Source of the DNA: Dicyema japonicum
Taxonomy: Eukaryota > Dicyemida > Rhombozoa > Dicyemidae
Length of the DNA stretch: 64,000 bases
Assembly (NCBI GenBank): GCA_011109175.1
Contig: RDEW01000029.1
Span: 654,158-718,157 of the forward strand
Direction of reading: 5' to 3'
Position numbers and translations under genes: made by a program
Notes under the pieces: model-generated
Told to the model about the DNA's origin: nothing
Databases searched by the model: none
The model's input: only the letters and a program-made list of their open reading frames with translations
Shown here: positions 21,850 through 33,164 of the stretch, piece after piece
How positions within the stretch are numbered: the first letter of the stretch is position 1
Layout: each line of letters begins with the position of its first letter

Positions 21850-22075
21850 GATTTTAGGGTTGAGATTTTACACTTAGGATTTGATAAAAGGGATTAGTTT
21901 CGGCATGGTTAAGGGATAGGGTTTATGGTTAGGGATAAGGGTTTAGTGTTAGGGTTTACGGATAGGGTTTGGAGTTAGGGTTAGAAATATGGTTAGGTTT
22001 ACAGATATGGTTATGGTTTAGGGATAGGGTTGGATAGATTTTAGAATTAGGCTTAGGGTTTAAGTTTTATGTTTG
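21850..22075 (+). repeat. Degenerate TTAGGG-type repeat tract
   Basis: At least fifteen imperfect units of the forms TTAGGG, ATAGGG, TTAGGGTT and GGTTTAGG follow one another on the plus strand, for example GGTTAGGGATAAGGGTTTAGTG around 21928-21950. TTAGGG is the common animal telomere repeat. The tract is interstitial and eroded. Confidence 0.6.
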
Positions 22076-22199
22076 ATTTAAATTTATGAAAGATAAGGGA
22101 TCAGATTATACTTAAGAATTTAGAATAGAATAATTTTTTTATATTAAAAGTTAATTTTCGTTTATTCTTTTAGTTTTTAATAGATTATAAGATATTGTC

Positions 22200-24720
22200 G
22201 TATAGTATTAGAAACCGGAGTGATCTTCGTGTCCGGGATGATAAGTCAAACTTATCACTCCAAAAATATGGTTACAGTAGTCATTAATGAAACCAAAGGA
22301 ATCACAATGTATTTCCATGATAACCAAAAGAATTGAACAATTGCAGCATTGTCAAAAGAATTGAAAACGTAACAAAGGCAAAAGTTAAAAAATCTGTCGC
22401 TAGATAGATAATTTTATTAACAAAACGCTATCAAAAGCCTTTGATTTGTCTAAACATACGGCCGTAAGAAATTTTTTAATCTTCTTAGCAACACATATAA
22501 AATTTGATAATATTGAGAAACAATCTCCAGTCCCTCTAGTGGGAGAAAACCCCACTGATCATCGAGAAGAAAATTGTTGTCTTCAGCGTATTTTGATAAT
22601 CTGTTGAAAATGATTTTTTTCCATAATTTTCGATATACTGCATATTAGGCTTATCGGCCAATAGTTCTCTGGATTTGAACTAGCTTTTCCCTTCTTCGGG
22701 ATCATCCGTACAAAAGACTTCTCACGTAGAAGGAACATGTCCAGAACACCACGAAGAATTAAATAAAGCCCATAACGTTTTCAATAATGGTATTCCAGCA
22801 TTTTTAAGATAGTCAGTGGGATAAAATCCCATCCCGGAGCTTTATTTTTGCATCCATTAATAGCAAAATTATCTCCTCCATAGAAATCGTTCACACAAAG
22901 ACCGCTCCACAAGCGAGAATGGCTCCTCTTCAAGAAAACTCGTTTGTATGCCTCGGGGAATAATTAACAGAGGATCCAATTCTTGTACCCTGCGAGCTGT
23001 TGTCTTAACTTTTTCTTTCGGGATCCAAGAGCCGTCACGAGACTTGAGATTTATATCTTCACCTTTCCTATCCAAAGAATTCATTTTCGAAAAAAGTTTT
23101 CAGAAGTTAGGATTATTAAGATAGAATTTGGAGCATTCTCACCTCAATCTATCTTCTTCAATACTTTTTGATACTTCCATCAATACTCTCTTTATAGACT
23201 TGATCCTCTCTTTAAAACGGTAAGAATCTTGTGGATCCCAACATCGTCTCAATTTTCCTTCCAAATTTCTCATTTCACAAAGCAAACGACATTGCTCCCA
23301 TTCATTAAATTTATTTCTATGCGGAGAAAGAAATCTCTCTTCCATAATAATCAAGATTGTTTAATATAACACTTCTTATTTTACATCCAAACTATTGATA
23401 TCCACATGATTTAAAATTTTCATTTCGAATTATACAACTTCATAGAAATATAAGAATTAAAATGAGCCCAATTCTTTGATTTATATAAGAAATATTTCAT
23501 CTTCAAAAACGGGTCCAGTTCGCAGCTCCAAAGTTTGAGGTAAGTGATCCTCCTATATCATTTTCGACATAGGGAAGACCGCTCAATAAAGCGAGGTTTC
23601 TTGCATAACGAAAATACCCAATCTATCAGCACTCCGTTATTGGAAATGATTAAGTTCTTTACGAAAAACCTCTAAATTTTCTGATTCCATTATTCCAATA
23701 AACATTTGCCGTCAGAATTAGTTATCATACAACCATGTGCAATATTTTTTGCATTGCAATCTCCCACAAGGATTGAGGTTTCATTATTAGCGAAAAATTT
23801 TTTTATAATCCTTGATAATTCCTTAATCTTTTGGAGTAAATTCCACCAATTGTTACCAACCAATGGAAGTGTACAAATCAATGCATAAAAATACGCGGAC
23901 ATTCTCTTCTATATTTTTTGGCAATCGCGTTTTAATACTTTTTTGTAGAAAATAGAGTTCCTGTACCAGCTATGGCACCGGAACGCCATGGAATATCAAT
24001 CGAATTATAACCTGGTATATTAATCATTCCATTTTTCATCTTCGTTTCATTAATAATTTATACACCCATCTCAACAGCGCTGTTCAGGCTATCAGCTCCG
24101 CAGCCCGCTTCTAAGAGAGCGGGCATTAACCAGGTAATCCTGGTTATTTCTGATTTATTTGGTGGCTGTCCTCTCTTCTTAGGAGCGCCACCAGGCCAAA
24201 TAAAAACTTGGCATCTTTCTTCGTTCTTGTCATGCTTTTAATATTTTAAAATAATTGTTCAACAATATTATGAAAACGTTCCTCTTCCTGAATATTTCTG
24301 TCTTCCTGTCCATTCGATCTTTTGATTCGCTGATTGATTTACTGACTGTGTTTGGGATCCACTGTGAACAGAGGACAATGGTGGTCTATCCGTCTGCATC
24401 CAATATCCGAGTCTTCTTTAGATGATCGGATTCTATCCTGTTCGAGTTGGCTTGGCCAAATCTTTATTGTCTCCGATCTTTCTGTAACATTACTTCCTTT
24501 AGCAACACTGTCATTGCGTGGTTTACTCTGAGGTGAGAATTTATCCATCTTGAGTTTATTAGCTGCTTTTGCACAAGAGCAACCTCCGTAGTTAGCTATG
24601 TGGTTAGTTGATCCACAATTTATGCAATTTTTACCGTTCTTTAAGTCAAGTTGACACTCCGACCTTCTGTGGTTTCCTGAGCAAATCAAACATCTTTCAA
24701 CGTTCTGTCGAAAAATCTGT
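22200..24720 (-). mobile_element. Decayed LINE with zinc-knuckle ORF1, APE endonuclease and RT
   Basis: Read leftward from 24720, two zinc knuckles come first (C-x2-C...H-R-R-S-E-C and C-I-N-C-G-S-T-N-H-I...C; 24720-24560), then a Ser/Lys-rich region to 24339. Endonuclease pieces follow (I-L-V-G-D-C-N-A-K-N near 23750). Next are a pre-RT helical region (23354-23139) and RT remnants: R-P-I-S-L-I-C-S-I-S-K-I-M-E-K near 22660 and D-K-S-K-A-F-D-S-V near 22440. This is the standard order of a two-ORF APE-type LINE. Many stops are present. Confidence 0.65.
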
Positions 24721-25432
24721 CACTTAGTAAGTAAGTTATAATAAAGAAAAAGCACTGTAAATTAAGTGATGGGGGAAGTAATATGAAACGGTAGGGCATG
24801 CCAACCGATTTCTACCCCGACAGTCTCCCCAAAAAAATTCGTAAACACAGGGTCATCTCTGAAGATAAGTGCCAGATACTTTAGTGCGATTTTTGACACC
24901 TCGAATCAGATTTTCGAACCTCGAATAAGATTTTCGATAGTTCCGCCAACCTTGCACATTTTTCCTTCCAACTATAGGGGAATTGGCATACGAGGACTTA
25001 TCCCGTAAGCAAGCTTCTGCAAAAAGACTCTAATGGCACAGTGATATTTAGTCGATTAAAAATGATTTGACGCATGGAGCTTATATAATGGAATGTCGGC
25101 TTTTAAAAAATCAATGACGAGATTTTTCATGAATCTGATTCTGATTTTTCTACGAAATCAAGTTTCCCTTGATTAGTACTCATGACTATTTTGTAAGAAT
25201 TAATATACACCTAACAAATTATTGTGCTTAATCGTTTCCCTGTGTGATTCAATGAAATATTTTTTTAGAATTGTTAATTTTTGTTTTATTTAGCTTGCGA
25301 TAAAATGACTTGTCGAAGCTATAACAAGATTCTTCTACAAATTGGCTTATTTATTTTCTTGTTAATCTAAATTGAGACAGCTTTAAACGTGGCATAACAA
25401 GGAATAGTAATTTTACACATGTTTAATATTTT
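24721..25432. other. Gap, no gene seen
   Basis: AT-rich sequence with no supported ORF or repeat. Confidence 0.5.
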
Positions 25433-25837
25433 ATTTTATATTAAAATTAAAAATGGCATTTATGGGAACTAAAATCAATTATGGCATTTGAAACCCAAAA
25501 TAGCAAAAGGACATCTATAACTTCTTAGATAAAACAATTAAAAAATATAATTTAACTTGGTAATTAAAAACGACCCTTCCCTGAAAAATGGTATTTTATG
25601 GTAAAAAATATCCCTTGTGATAACAAGCTATAATTTTATATTAAAATTAAAAATGGCATTATTTTAAAATTAAAAATGGCAATTATGGCATTTAAAACCC
25701 AAAATAGCAAAATGACATCTATAACTTCTTAGGTAAAACAATTAAAAAATATAATTTAACTCGGTAATTAAAAACGACCCTTCCCTAAAAAATGGTATTT
25801 TATAGTAAAAAATATCCCTTGTGATAACAAAGCTATA
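25433..25837. repeat. Tandem duplication of a ~200-bp AT-rich unit
   Basis: Unit 1 (25433-25632) and unit 2 (25633-25837) are head-to-tail and differ at only a few positions, apart from one rearranged stretch near 25660. Shared words include ACGACCCTTCCCT and AATATCCCTTGTGATAACAA. There is no ORF. It lies just downstream of the sulfotransferase stop. Confidence 0.9.
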
Positions 25838-25866
25838 AACAGAATAAATTTTTGCATTTAATTAAG

Positions 25867-26957
25867 TTAATTATAGCTATGAAGGATTCCCTGGTCTGTC
25901 ATGGCCAATTTATTACACAAATTGTTTTTCTTTCCAAATTCAGTCAAAACAAATCCATATGATAAACCCAAATAAGTTTCGCTGAACGTGTCCAAATGTG
26001 AATTGTCTTTGGTTTCTGATTTCACACATTTAATGTGGAGCTCTAGTCTCTTGAAGGTGAGGTACTCCAAGTCTTTAATTTGAATATCTTTGGTAGAGAC
26101 TTTATTCCAAAAACGAGAGAGGGCTGCATCATAAAGGGCCATGTCGATATCATTCCACTCAATAATTGACTGTCTTAACTTTGGGTCAACTGTTTTAAAC
26201 TTTTGAGAGTTGATTTTGAAGGAAATTAAGTCATCCAACTCCCAACGTAGATATTTTCTCAAAAGTAGCATAGAAAAATCAAAGTAGTCCGCAATCAATA
26301 TTAAATCGAACTGTTTCATCGTTTTTTCCACAAAAAGGTTAGCGTCTTTTTTGGAATAATTTTTTTGGAGTTGAAACCAAGCATGTAAGCCTGAGGGTTC
26401 CTCGATTTATCGTCTCTTAGCCTTTGGTAGTGAAAATTCGGGTTTTTTAAAAATTCAACTATTTCCAGATTTTTAGAATTTCCACTGTAGTGAAAATACG
26501 AGAAAAATTGATAGAAGGGGTTTCTTAGAATTGTCAAGAAGAAAGGATCATTTTTCATCACTTTCAAGATTTCTATTTTGTCCATTCGAGTATGAAAAAA
26601 GAGCATGTCAAATGGTATTTGGTGTTGATTTCTGACGTATTTCAAGTCAAAGAAGGAAGAAGACAATCCAAAGTGAGTACTTTTATGAATTGGCACAGCA
26701 ATTGATAGATCGTGAAGACGGGCAAATCTGTTTAGAATATTAACTACCGTACTGCTTCCACATTTCAATGTTTTGAGAAAAACAATCGTTGTGACTTGAT
26801 TTTTTATATTTTTCATTTTTCCAGAGTTTTCTAGTTGGAATAGAATGTATGGCTTATGGAGTGTCAATTCCAAAATTATGAAGATCATCAGTGAAACAAT
26901 CAACAGGAACAAAATAAACCTAGTTTTCCTAAATACCATTACAATTTGATTGTTCAA
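25867..26957 (-). CDS. Galactose-3-O-sulfotransferase-like protein, one frameshift
   Basis: Members of this Golgi family (Gal3ST) move sulfate from PAPS to the 3-OH of galactose on glycolipids or glycans. The N-terminus fits a type II membrane protein: a short basic tail, then a membrane segment at about residues 13-32. The 5'-phosphosulfate loop is F-L-K-T-L-K-C-G-S-S-T-V-V-N-I-L (about residues 56-71). The 3'-phosphate region is T-I-L-R-N-P-F-Y-Q-F-F-S-Y-F-H-Y. The second half begins F-D-L-I-L-I-A-D-Y-F-D and continues L-R-W-E-L-D-D-L and W-N-D-I-D-M-A-L-Y-D. All are conserved Gal3ST blocks. The two halves are in different frames. The break falls in a run of seven A's near 26350, where eight would restore the frame, so it may be a sequencing error or a fresh mutation. 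No intron is needed; the length is about 360 aa. Confidence 0.85.
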
Positions 26958-27239
26958 ACATTATTATATGTTTATTATCGCCGTTTATTGATTAGTATTT
27001 TAGCTATTTATTTGTTTCTAGGGAATTAACCAATTAGGAAGTTTGATTAAATCAAACATTGCAGTTTTCTCTCTTGTTTTAAAAGTATTTCTACAATGTT
27101 AGAGTATTAATGGAGAAAAAAATACAAGAATGTAATGTAAAAGACATAGGCTTTCAATTAGTTTAATCTGATCGATTATTTTTCTTTGTTATCAGTATGG
27201 CTTTTCTTAATTTGTTTAAATATTTGCTAATTCTGTAAT
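26958..27239. other. Short intergenic gap
   Basis: AT-rich, likely upstream region of the sulfotransferase gene. No promoter motif can be assigned. Confidence 0.4.
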
Positions 27240-27640
27240 TTATCACTTGTGTGTTGGTCATCTGTATTTAGATATTGTATCAATATTATTTTTGACTGAC
27301 TGGCAAGGTCTGCCATTCGAGAGGGAAACAATTTCCCCATTCTTTGAAGATAGATTCTTTGAAAGATCTTCTGCCCTTTTTTGTGCTTTAATAAATTCCA
27401 TGCATCTGGAAGTGGCAACTCGATTGATGTTCCCTCGAGCTCTTTATCCATGTAATCTCTGAACGTCGAGCTAGGGTTAGTTTGAGTCCTCATGTAGTCC
27501 AGATATTTTGGATGCTGTTCTGAGTAATCACTGTTTTTTTTCTCACCCTCAGCAATGACTCGTATTTCTTAATGTGAGTTTGCCAGTAACCATTTTGTGG
27601 TCTTTTAGATGAGATAGTTCATATTTAAAAAAATAATTAC
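27230..27640 (-). CDS. Unidentified coding segment (C-terminal exon?)
   Basis: The minus strand carries an open frame from about 27555 to 27227 reading H-P-K-Y-L-D-Y-M-R-T-Q, then N-P-S-S-T-F-R-D-Y-M-D-K-E-L-E-G-T, then P-L-P-D-A-W-N-L-L-K. It ends in a Gln/Asn-rich tail and TAG. A further piece upstream (H-L-K-D-H-K-M-V-T-G-K-L) is in another frame at 27560-27620, joined either by a frameshift or by a 23-nt intron. The composition looks coding and unlike the retroelements. I do not recognise the family, and a downstream part of a larger gene disrupted by the insertion at 27733 is possible. Confidence 0.4.
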
Positions 27641-27732
27641 AATAATTAAAATTTAAAAATTCAGCGCTAGTTTATTAGTCAATAAATCACTTAATAAAGT
27701 AATGGAGGTGGACTAGTCAATAAATCACTTTT

Positions 27733-28020
27733 TATTTAATTTATTTATTAACCCCAGATACACCGAGAAAGAAGTTAAAGTAAACAACTAATTAAGTGTA
27801 TCCAGTTTCCACTTCTACAGAAACAGAGTCCATCCGGAATCAGCATAAAAGGTAAAAGACTTCCATAGTTGCAGTTGTGGAATCCATTCCGGTGGAGTGG
27901 GAGAGAGCAAATGATCCTTTTTCGTGCCGGCCCTCTAATGTGAAGAAAGAAAAGGAACAGACGAACAAAAATGAAACTTCAACCAATTAACCACGAAGCA
28001 CCACAAGGCACCACGCGGCT
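27733..28020 (-). repeat. Short non-autonomous LINE derivative, copy 2, with target-site duplication
   Basis: It has the same element ends and blocks as 8361-8652. It is flanked by a near-perfect 22-bp direct repeat starting TTAATAAAGTAATGG at 27691-27712, repeated at 28022-28044 with one extra A, as expected for target-primed insertion. Between the left flank and the tail, the word TAGTCAATAAATCACTT is also duplicated (27676-27692 and 27715-27731). Confidence 0.8.
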
Positions 28021-28021
28021 A

Positions 28022-28680
28022 TTAATAAAGTAAATGGAGGTGGATGAAATGCTGCATGTATTGATGTCAAAAAGCATTCACTTTTTAATGGCAGTCTTTG
28101 AAAAATCCGGAATCCCCGAATGGATTATTAAAGCTGTGAGATTACTTATGCATTGGAGAATGAAACTAATGTTGAATAATGAAAATGTTCAGATTGAAAG
28201 GGGAATTTTGCAGGGGGATAGATAGTCTATCCCCCATGTTATTTGTCTTAGTGCTTGACCCACTTAGCCGTTTATTGACATATAATCATCCAAACGTATT
28301 AATTTTGCATGATGATCAGTCTGTCTCATCATTCTCGACTAATCATCTTCTATTTATTGACGATTTAAAACTTATTTCGACAAATGAAAATGTTAGTTTG
28401 TATTTCACTGCTGTGGGGATGGAAAGGAATCTAGAAAACTCCGCTACAAATTTCTTGTTGTTATCGGATGAAGCCAAGTTGTTAGAGGGAATGGATGGAT
28501 ATAAATACCTTGGTGTATTGGAAGATCCTTCCGGACAAATTCAAAAGCCAGAATTGTTAAAAATAATTTCTTCGTAAATAAACCAGAAAATTGAGAGTCT
28601 GGTGAATACCAAATTAAAAGCAGTGAATTTGTTAAAGACTATTAACGAGCATGTCTTTATATAACAATTATATTGACATA
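28022..28680 (+). mobile_element. R2-like retrotransposon RT fragment
   Basis: Plus-strand frames give G-I-P-E-W-I-I-K-A-V, E-R-G-I-L-Q-G-D/D-S-L-S-P-M-L-F-V-L-V-L-D-P-L, L-L-F-I-D-D-L-K-L-I-S, and M-D-G-Y-K-Y-L-G-V-L-E-D. The last is the block shared with 9385-12722. The catalytic box has become F-I-D-D. One frameshift lies at ~28215 and the copy ends at 28680. Confidence 0.75.
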
Positions 28681-28684
28681 AGAC

Positions 28685-29165
28685 CACGGTAAAACAAAAT
28701 TTATTTAACCCAAGACCACGGTAAAACAAAACTAATTATCACGTGATCCCGATGCATTCTAACAGGAACCTCATCTTTGCCCGGTGTTCTTCCTTCGTGC
28801 CCGCGCATGAACGTACAGGGCGGCTGCCTGAATTTTCAAGGCCAACTTCCCGTGATCTGGAGTCTAGTTTCATAAGGGATTCCAGAGGCGTAGGTTCGGG
28901 TCGATGATTTTCACAAATCCAACGCTCCGTTATTCTGTAAGCTCTCTTGCATTTTCTCAATTTTCCTCAAATTTGTCCAAGATATGGACGTCCCCACGAG
29001 GCGCATGCATATGATAAACATGGCTCGATGTATTGTTTGTATACGTTCATCAAGACTGGCTGAGTACCACTCTTCCATATTCCCGATAAACTTTTCAATA
29101 CGTTCAGTTTCTTATCGCATTTCAATAGAATGTTTTCTACGTGAAATGTTAAACAGAGATAGGCT
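28685..29165 (-). mobile_element. CR1-like LINE 3' end
   Basis: The minus strand encodes Y-I-E-P-C-L-S-Y-A-C-A-S-W-G-like and R-I-T-E-R-W-I-C-E-N-H blocks. It then has GGGATCACGTGATAATTAG, a loop, CCGTGGTCTTGGG and TTAAATAAA. It is closely related to the plus-strand copy at 3040-3470. Confidence 0.75.
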
Positions 29166-29169
29166 CCTC

Positions 29170-30330
29170 AGTATTATTATTATAAGCAACATTCGTAAAT
29201 CATAATACTTATAATTTCACTCGTGCAGCATCAAAACAATCCTCCGAACCAACTTCTTCCAACCTCCTCGATCGTAGGAGAGTTTCCTCAACTCGTCCAG
29301 GTCGTCCCCACTTCTTAGACGTTTGTTCACGAGCTTTAGATTTCCGTCAAGTGTTTCAGGTAGTGTTATACGCCGGCGTTTACGAAATCACGGTCCCTTT
29401 CTCAAAAAGTAGTCCTCCATTGCTATGTTTGCTGGAGTGCCCATTGCATTGCTATGTTTGCTGGAGTAATAAACTAGCGCTGAATTTTTAAGTATATACG
29501 CAAGATATGTCCAAATAGCCTCCAGCGCATATCAGCAATTTCGAGACTTAGTGGACCCGTGCAACATCTCTTGTACAGCAATTTTTTTTATTCTTGCTGG
29601 CCAGCTCAGTTCTAGTAGGGATCTAAGTTGTCTTCGATGGAAAGAGTCTAGTCCAAGTTGTTCGGTTTTGGACGTTCCCCAGGTCGATGAATTGTACATT
29701 AGGATCGGCTTGACAAAGGCTTCATACAGTCTCAAACGAAGTGATGTGCAGGATCGTCGTTTGCCAATCCACTCTTTATTCAACTTGTTCATTGTTACCC
29801 AAGCGAGGGCTTTCCTTCTGGCAATATCTTGACACTCTCCAAGTAAAGAGCCAAGTTTGTTTGTTTTTCGTTATGTTTCACTTGATCTGCTTTCCATTCC
29901 ACAATGTCAGTTTTTTCGATATTTATTCCAAGGAACCATCAGTTCAGCTCAGCAAAAACCAGCTCGAGGAGTCGAAGTAGGGCCGATTTGTCTTCTGACA
30001 CAAAGTCGACGTCGTCCGCATAGGCAATTTCGACGATGTTGCCATCATTGAACTTCCGAAGATCTCGTAATGCCGCCTCCAGATATATGACAAATAGCAG
30101 GGGGAGTACCAAAATTGCACGTAAATTCACGGGATAACGTCTTACCGATCCGCACTCTGAGCTTCGTGTTAGATAGCAACATTCTGATCATATTGACAGA
30201 ATCTGGGTCCAAGAATTGTTTCAGTATCTTGAGAAGTAGACCGTGTCAAAGGCCCTAGAGAGGTCTATTCTCAGGACTGTTGTTGCACTTTCAAATCTCT
30301 GGTTGATAGCGCAGTATTATTGAATATTAA
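29170..30330 (-). mobile_element. YADDVDF-group LINE, 3' half (decayed)
   Basis: Minus-strand frames contain A-Y-A-D-D-V-D-F-V-S-E-D-K-S-A-L-L-R near 30010, the block I-G-K-R-R-S-C-T-S-L-R-L-R-L-Y-E-A-F-V-K-P-I-L near 29740, and F-H-R-R-Q-L-R-S-L-L. The tail at 29170-29200 is TTGCTTATAATAATAATA in element orientation. It is nearly the same sequence as the plus-strand copy at 50690-51760. Frameshifts and an internal deletion make it dead. Confidence 0.8.
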
Positions 30331-30695
30331 AATAATAATAATATATCAAAAAAAATATTATTAATTATGATTTATATAAATTTGAAATTATTAGGCTTCT
30401 TCAACTGATATTTGTTTAATTGTTAAAAAAAAAATTTAATACCAAAAAAAAAAAAAAAAAAATTATTATTAATAAAATTTAAATAAAGGTTCAAAAGTAT
30501 CTCGCGGACCCCAGGTTGAGAACCACTGACTTAGAGATTTTCATCTCCATTTGGATTAATTAGTTCATTTGGATAACGTGTTCTCTCTCTAGTTCTTAAA
30601 ATAAAATTAAGCCAAAAATGTGTGGCTGGCACAAGTGAGATGTCGACATGTCGTCTTCATATACTGGACGGGCGTAAAAAAAATTGACAAATAAA
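30331..30695. other. Gap with A-rich tract
   Basis: AT-rich, with an 18-nt A run near 30447. No gene seen. It includes the downstream region of the Ku70 gene. Confidence 0.5.
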
Positions 30696-32675
30696 TCAAT
30701 CTTTATTGTTGCAATAATCAATAACTAATTTAATAAGACTATTTTTCAGTTTAGTAGAATGAACAACATTATTATCATTTAAAAATGCTTTCAAAGATTT
30801 GACAGTGAGAGTCTCAATTCCCCCGTCGAATATGATTTTCCTCATCTCCTCCAAACTTATAATTCTCTCCAGTCCTTTACACGGAGACCTCAAAACCATA
30901 TCATCAGAATCCCATATCACACTCAAGCCAGCAAGTTTGCCAAAATGTCTAATAATGTGACCTGCTCTCACATCAATCTCCTCTAAATTTGGCACTACTT
31001 GTCATATGACGCTAAATACTTGTGACATCATCAAAATCTTCTACATCATCTAAATCTAGAGCCATTGCTTCCAAAGTTCCATAAAACCGTCTCAAGGAAG
31101 GATTCTCGAAATTCTCTGGACGATAAGTAAATGTCAGCTGACCAATAAGACGTCTTACAGCATCCATTAGTTCATCTCCTTCATCTCCACAAAAGTCAAT
31201 CAGAGTAGACTCACAAACACAGTTCCTAATGTCATCTCTGTACGGAAGGACGACCATATAAAAGCCAGACGGGAAGATTTGAACCCCACTCTCGCGACAA
31301 ACCTCCTCCAACTACACTAAACAATCACTATAACCTGAGGTTGGAGTACTACATAGCGTCCGCTTTGATTCACGTGAGGGACATGCCAGGCCACAATCAG
31401 CTTAGACCTCTCATGACATCTTTTCAACAGAAGAGAGAAAAAATCAACAGAATCTAAGCAAACAGTCTGAGGGTAAACAAAATAAGCAGAAGTTACGTGA
31501 TAGTAAGGTTTTAGAAAGTCAATTTCCACAAAACCAACAAGTTTGAGCTCTACAATAATATAAGCGGAAACCAGGTATATAAACCAATTCATTTTTATCA
31601 TAAACGCAAGAATCACCACAAGAAAAGTTGATGAATCTTAAGGTCTCGTCAGTATTGAAAGTTTGATAACTATCAGAGTCATAATACATGGTATTTCTAA
31701 ACAATCTTCTCCCTGAAGTTCGATGAAGTCGATGTGCGGTTGGCTTTGATCTCCTTTGAACCAATTTGTGCCTAATCATAGCTATTAGGAGTACAATAAG
31801 ACATTTATTTTGCAATTACCGACAGTGAAAATTGTACTGGAAATCACACTTTTCTTGCAATCCCGGCAAAAATTTCTGCAAAATTAATAAAATAATAATT
31901 TAATTAAAAAATTTAAAATAAAATTTATAACCTCGCCGTTAATTGTTCGATGTAGTTTTCAGTGTCTGCTTTCAAATTTTTTACATCCAAATTAGGAATT
32001 AGTGCCTAAATTCATAATAAACTGACCTTATAAGAGATTTCAACATTAAAGCAGGTTTCTGAACTATCAAATGGAATCAAAATTAGCTCAATTGAAGATC
32101 TAAGTAAGTCATCGGCCCTTGCGAGAGCCTTTCTGCTCATTGCTTCATTTTTGAAGGGGTCGTCATTATCTGTGAACAGAAAAACCCGCTTGGTTATAAT
32201 TTTGGAGGGGAAGTAGTTAAAAATATCCATACATAGCCAAAAAACGTCTGAGAGATCAAAATATCCTCTAAAAGGGCCAAATTTACTCTCAACTAGTTGG
32301 TTTTCTTAATGTAAGGGCAACTCATACTTAACTTTGCCAAATTTTGAAGTTTGATTATTTTCTGAGAGTCCACCTCACTTAAGTCCTACATAAGTTATCA
32401 GTATACATCAAAGCAATCTATGTGAGGGAGGTTCATAACGTTGTTTGTCTGCTCAGTACCAACAATGAGGGTGGCAGTGCAGTCATGTAGCCGACTTATG
32501 GCTTTATTTTTCATGGTGTTTGTTATACAATGTAGACTTCTCGAAAAGTGACCATTCATTAGCATGCTCTGGTTTATAATAATCACAAATATGATTCCGT
32601 CTCGTTTGCCGAAGTTTGCTGTTTGTTGCTGCTAATTATTGTTTAGTTAACCTCCCCAGGAGAATCAGACCACAT
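30696..32675 (-). CDS. XRCC6: Ku70 (XRCC6), DNA end-binding subunit, 10 exons
   Basis: Ku70 pairs with Ku80 to form a ring on DNA ends for non-homologous end joining and telomere protection. The exons join in phase to 1719 nt (572 aa; human 609): 32675-32652, 32631-32407, 32385-32328, 32292-32027, 32005-31932, 31875-31820, 31781-31572, 31549-31335, 31311-31020, 30994-30696. Introns are 20, 21, 35, 21, 56, 38, 22, 23 and 25 nt. The vWA-type domain contains G-K-R-D-G-I-I-F-V-I and K-R-V-F-L-F-T-D-N-D-D-P. The Ku core has G-F-V-E-I-D-F-L-K-P-Y-Y-H, F-V-Y-P-Q-T-V and S-F/N-F-E-N-P-S-L-R-R-F-Y-G-T-L-E-A-M-A-L-D-L (human [20 protein letters not shown]). The last 35 residues form a SAP DNA-binding motif (L-T-V-K-S-L-K-A-F-L). 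The start is the ATG that makes an eight-codon first exon. No break is needed. Confidence 0.92.
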
Positions 32676-32784
32676 CGTTAATATTTTACATAGATAATTT
32701 GAATTAGAAATTTAATAAATATTTTCTAATTTTATTTGATTTATAAAATTTTTGGCTGTTGGAACTTGATTGTCGAAATATAAT

Positions 32785-33104
32785 GTGGCGCCATGTGGTA
32801 CTGCGTGGTTAATTGGTTGAAGTTTTCTGCTTGCTTGTCTGTTCCTCCTCTCTCTTCCTAATAGATTGGTGTCATGTTTCACCTGTCTAGGTGACGCCCA
32901 GTGCCAGGCCGGCATGAAAAAGGATCATTTGCTCTTCCTCACTCCACTGGAGAGGTTTCCACAACTGCATGTAAGGGACGTCTTACCCTTTATGCTGATT
33001 CCTGATGGACTCTGTTTCTGTAGAAGTGGAAACTGGATACACTTAATTAGTTGTTTACTTTAACTTCTTTCTCGGTGTATCCGGAATTAATAAATAAATA
33101 ATAA
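32785..33104 (+). repeat. Short non-autonomous LINE derivative, copy 3
   Basis: A plus-strand copy of the repeat. It contains an internal perfect hairpin TCACCT-GTCT-AGGTGA (about 32879-32894) and the terminal stem GGATACAC (33035-33042) with GTGTATCC (33075-33082), then a TTAATAAATAAATAATAAA tail. It inserted just upstream of the Ku70 start. Confidence 0.85.
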
Positions 33105-33164
33105 AATGTCACAGTCACATCTAATAATCCGCGAATAAATTAAATTGTGGTTAAATTAAAATTA

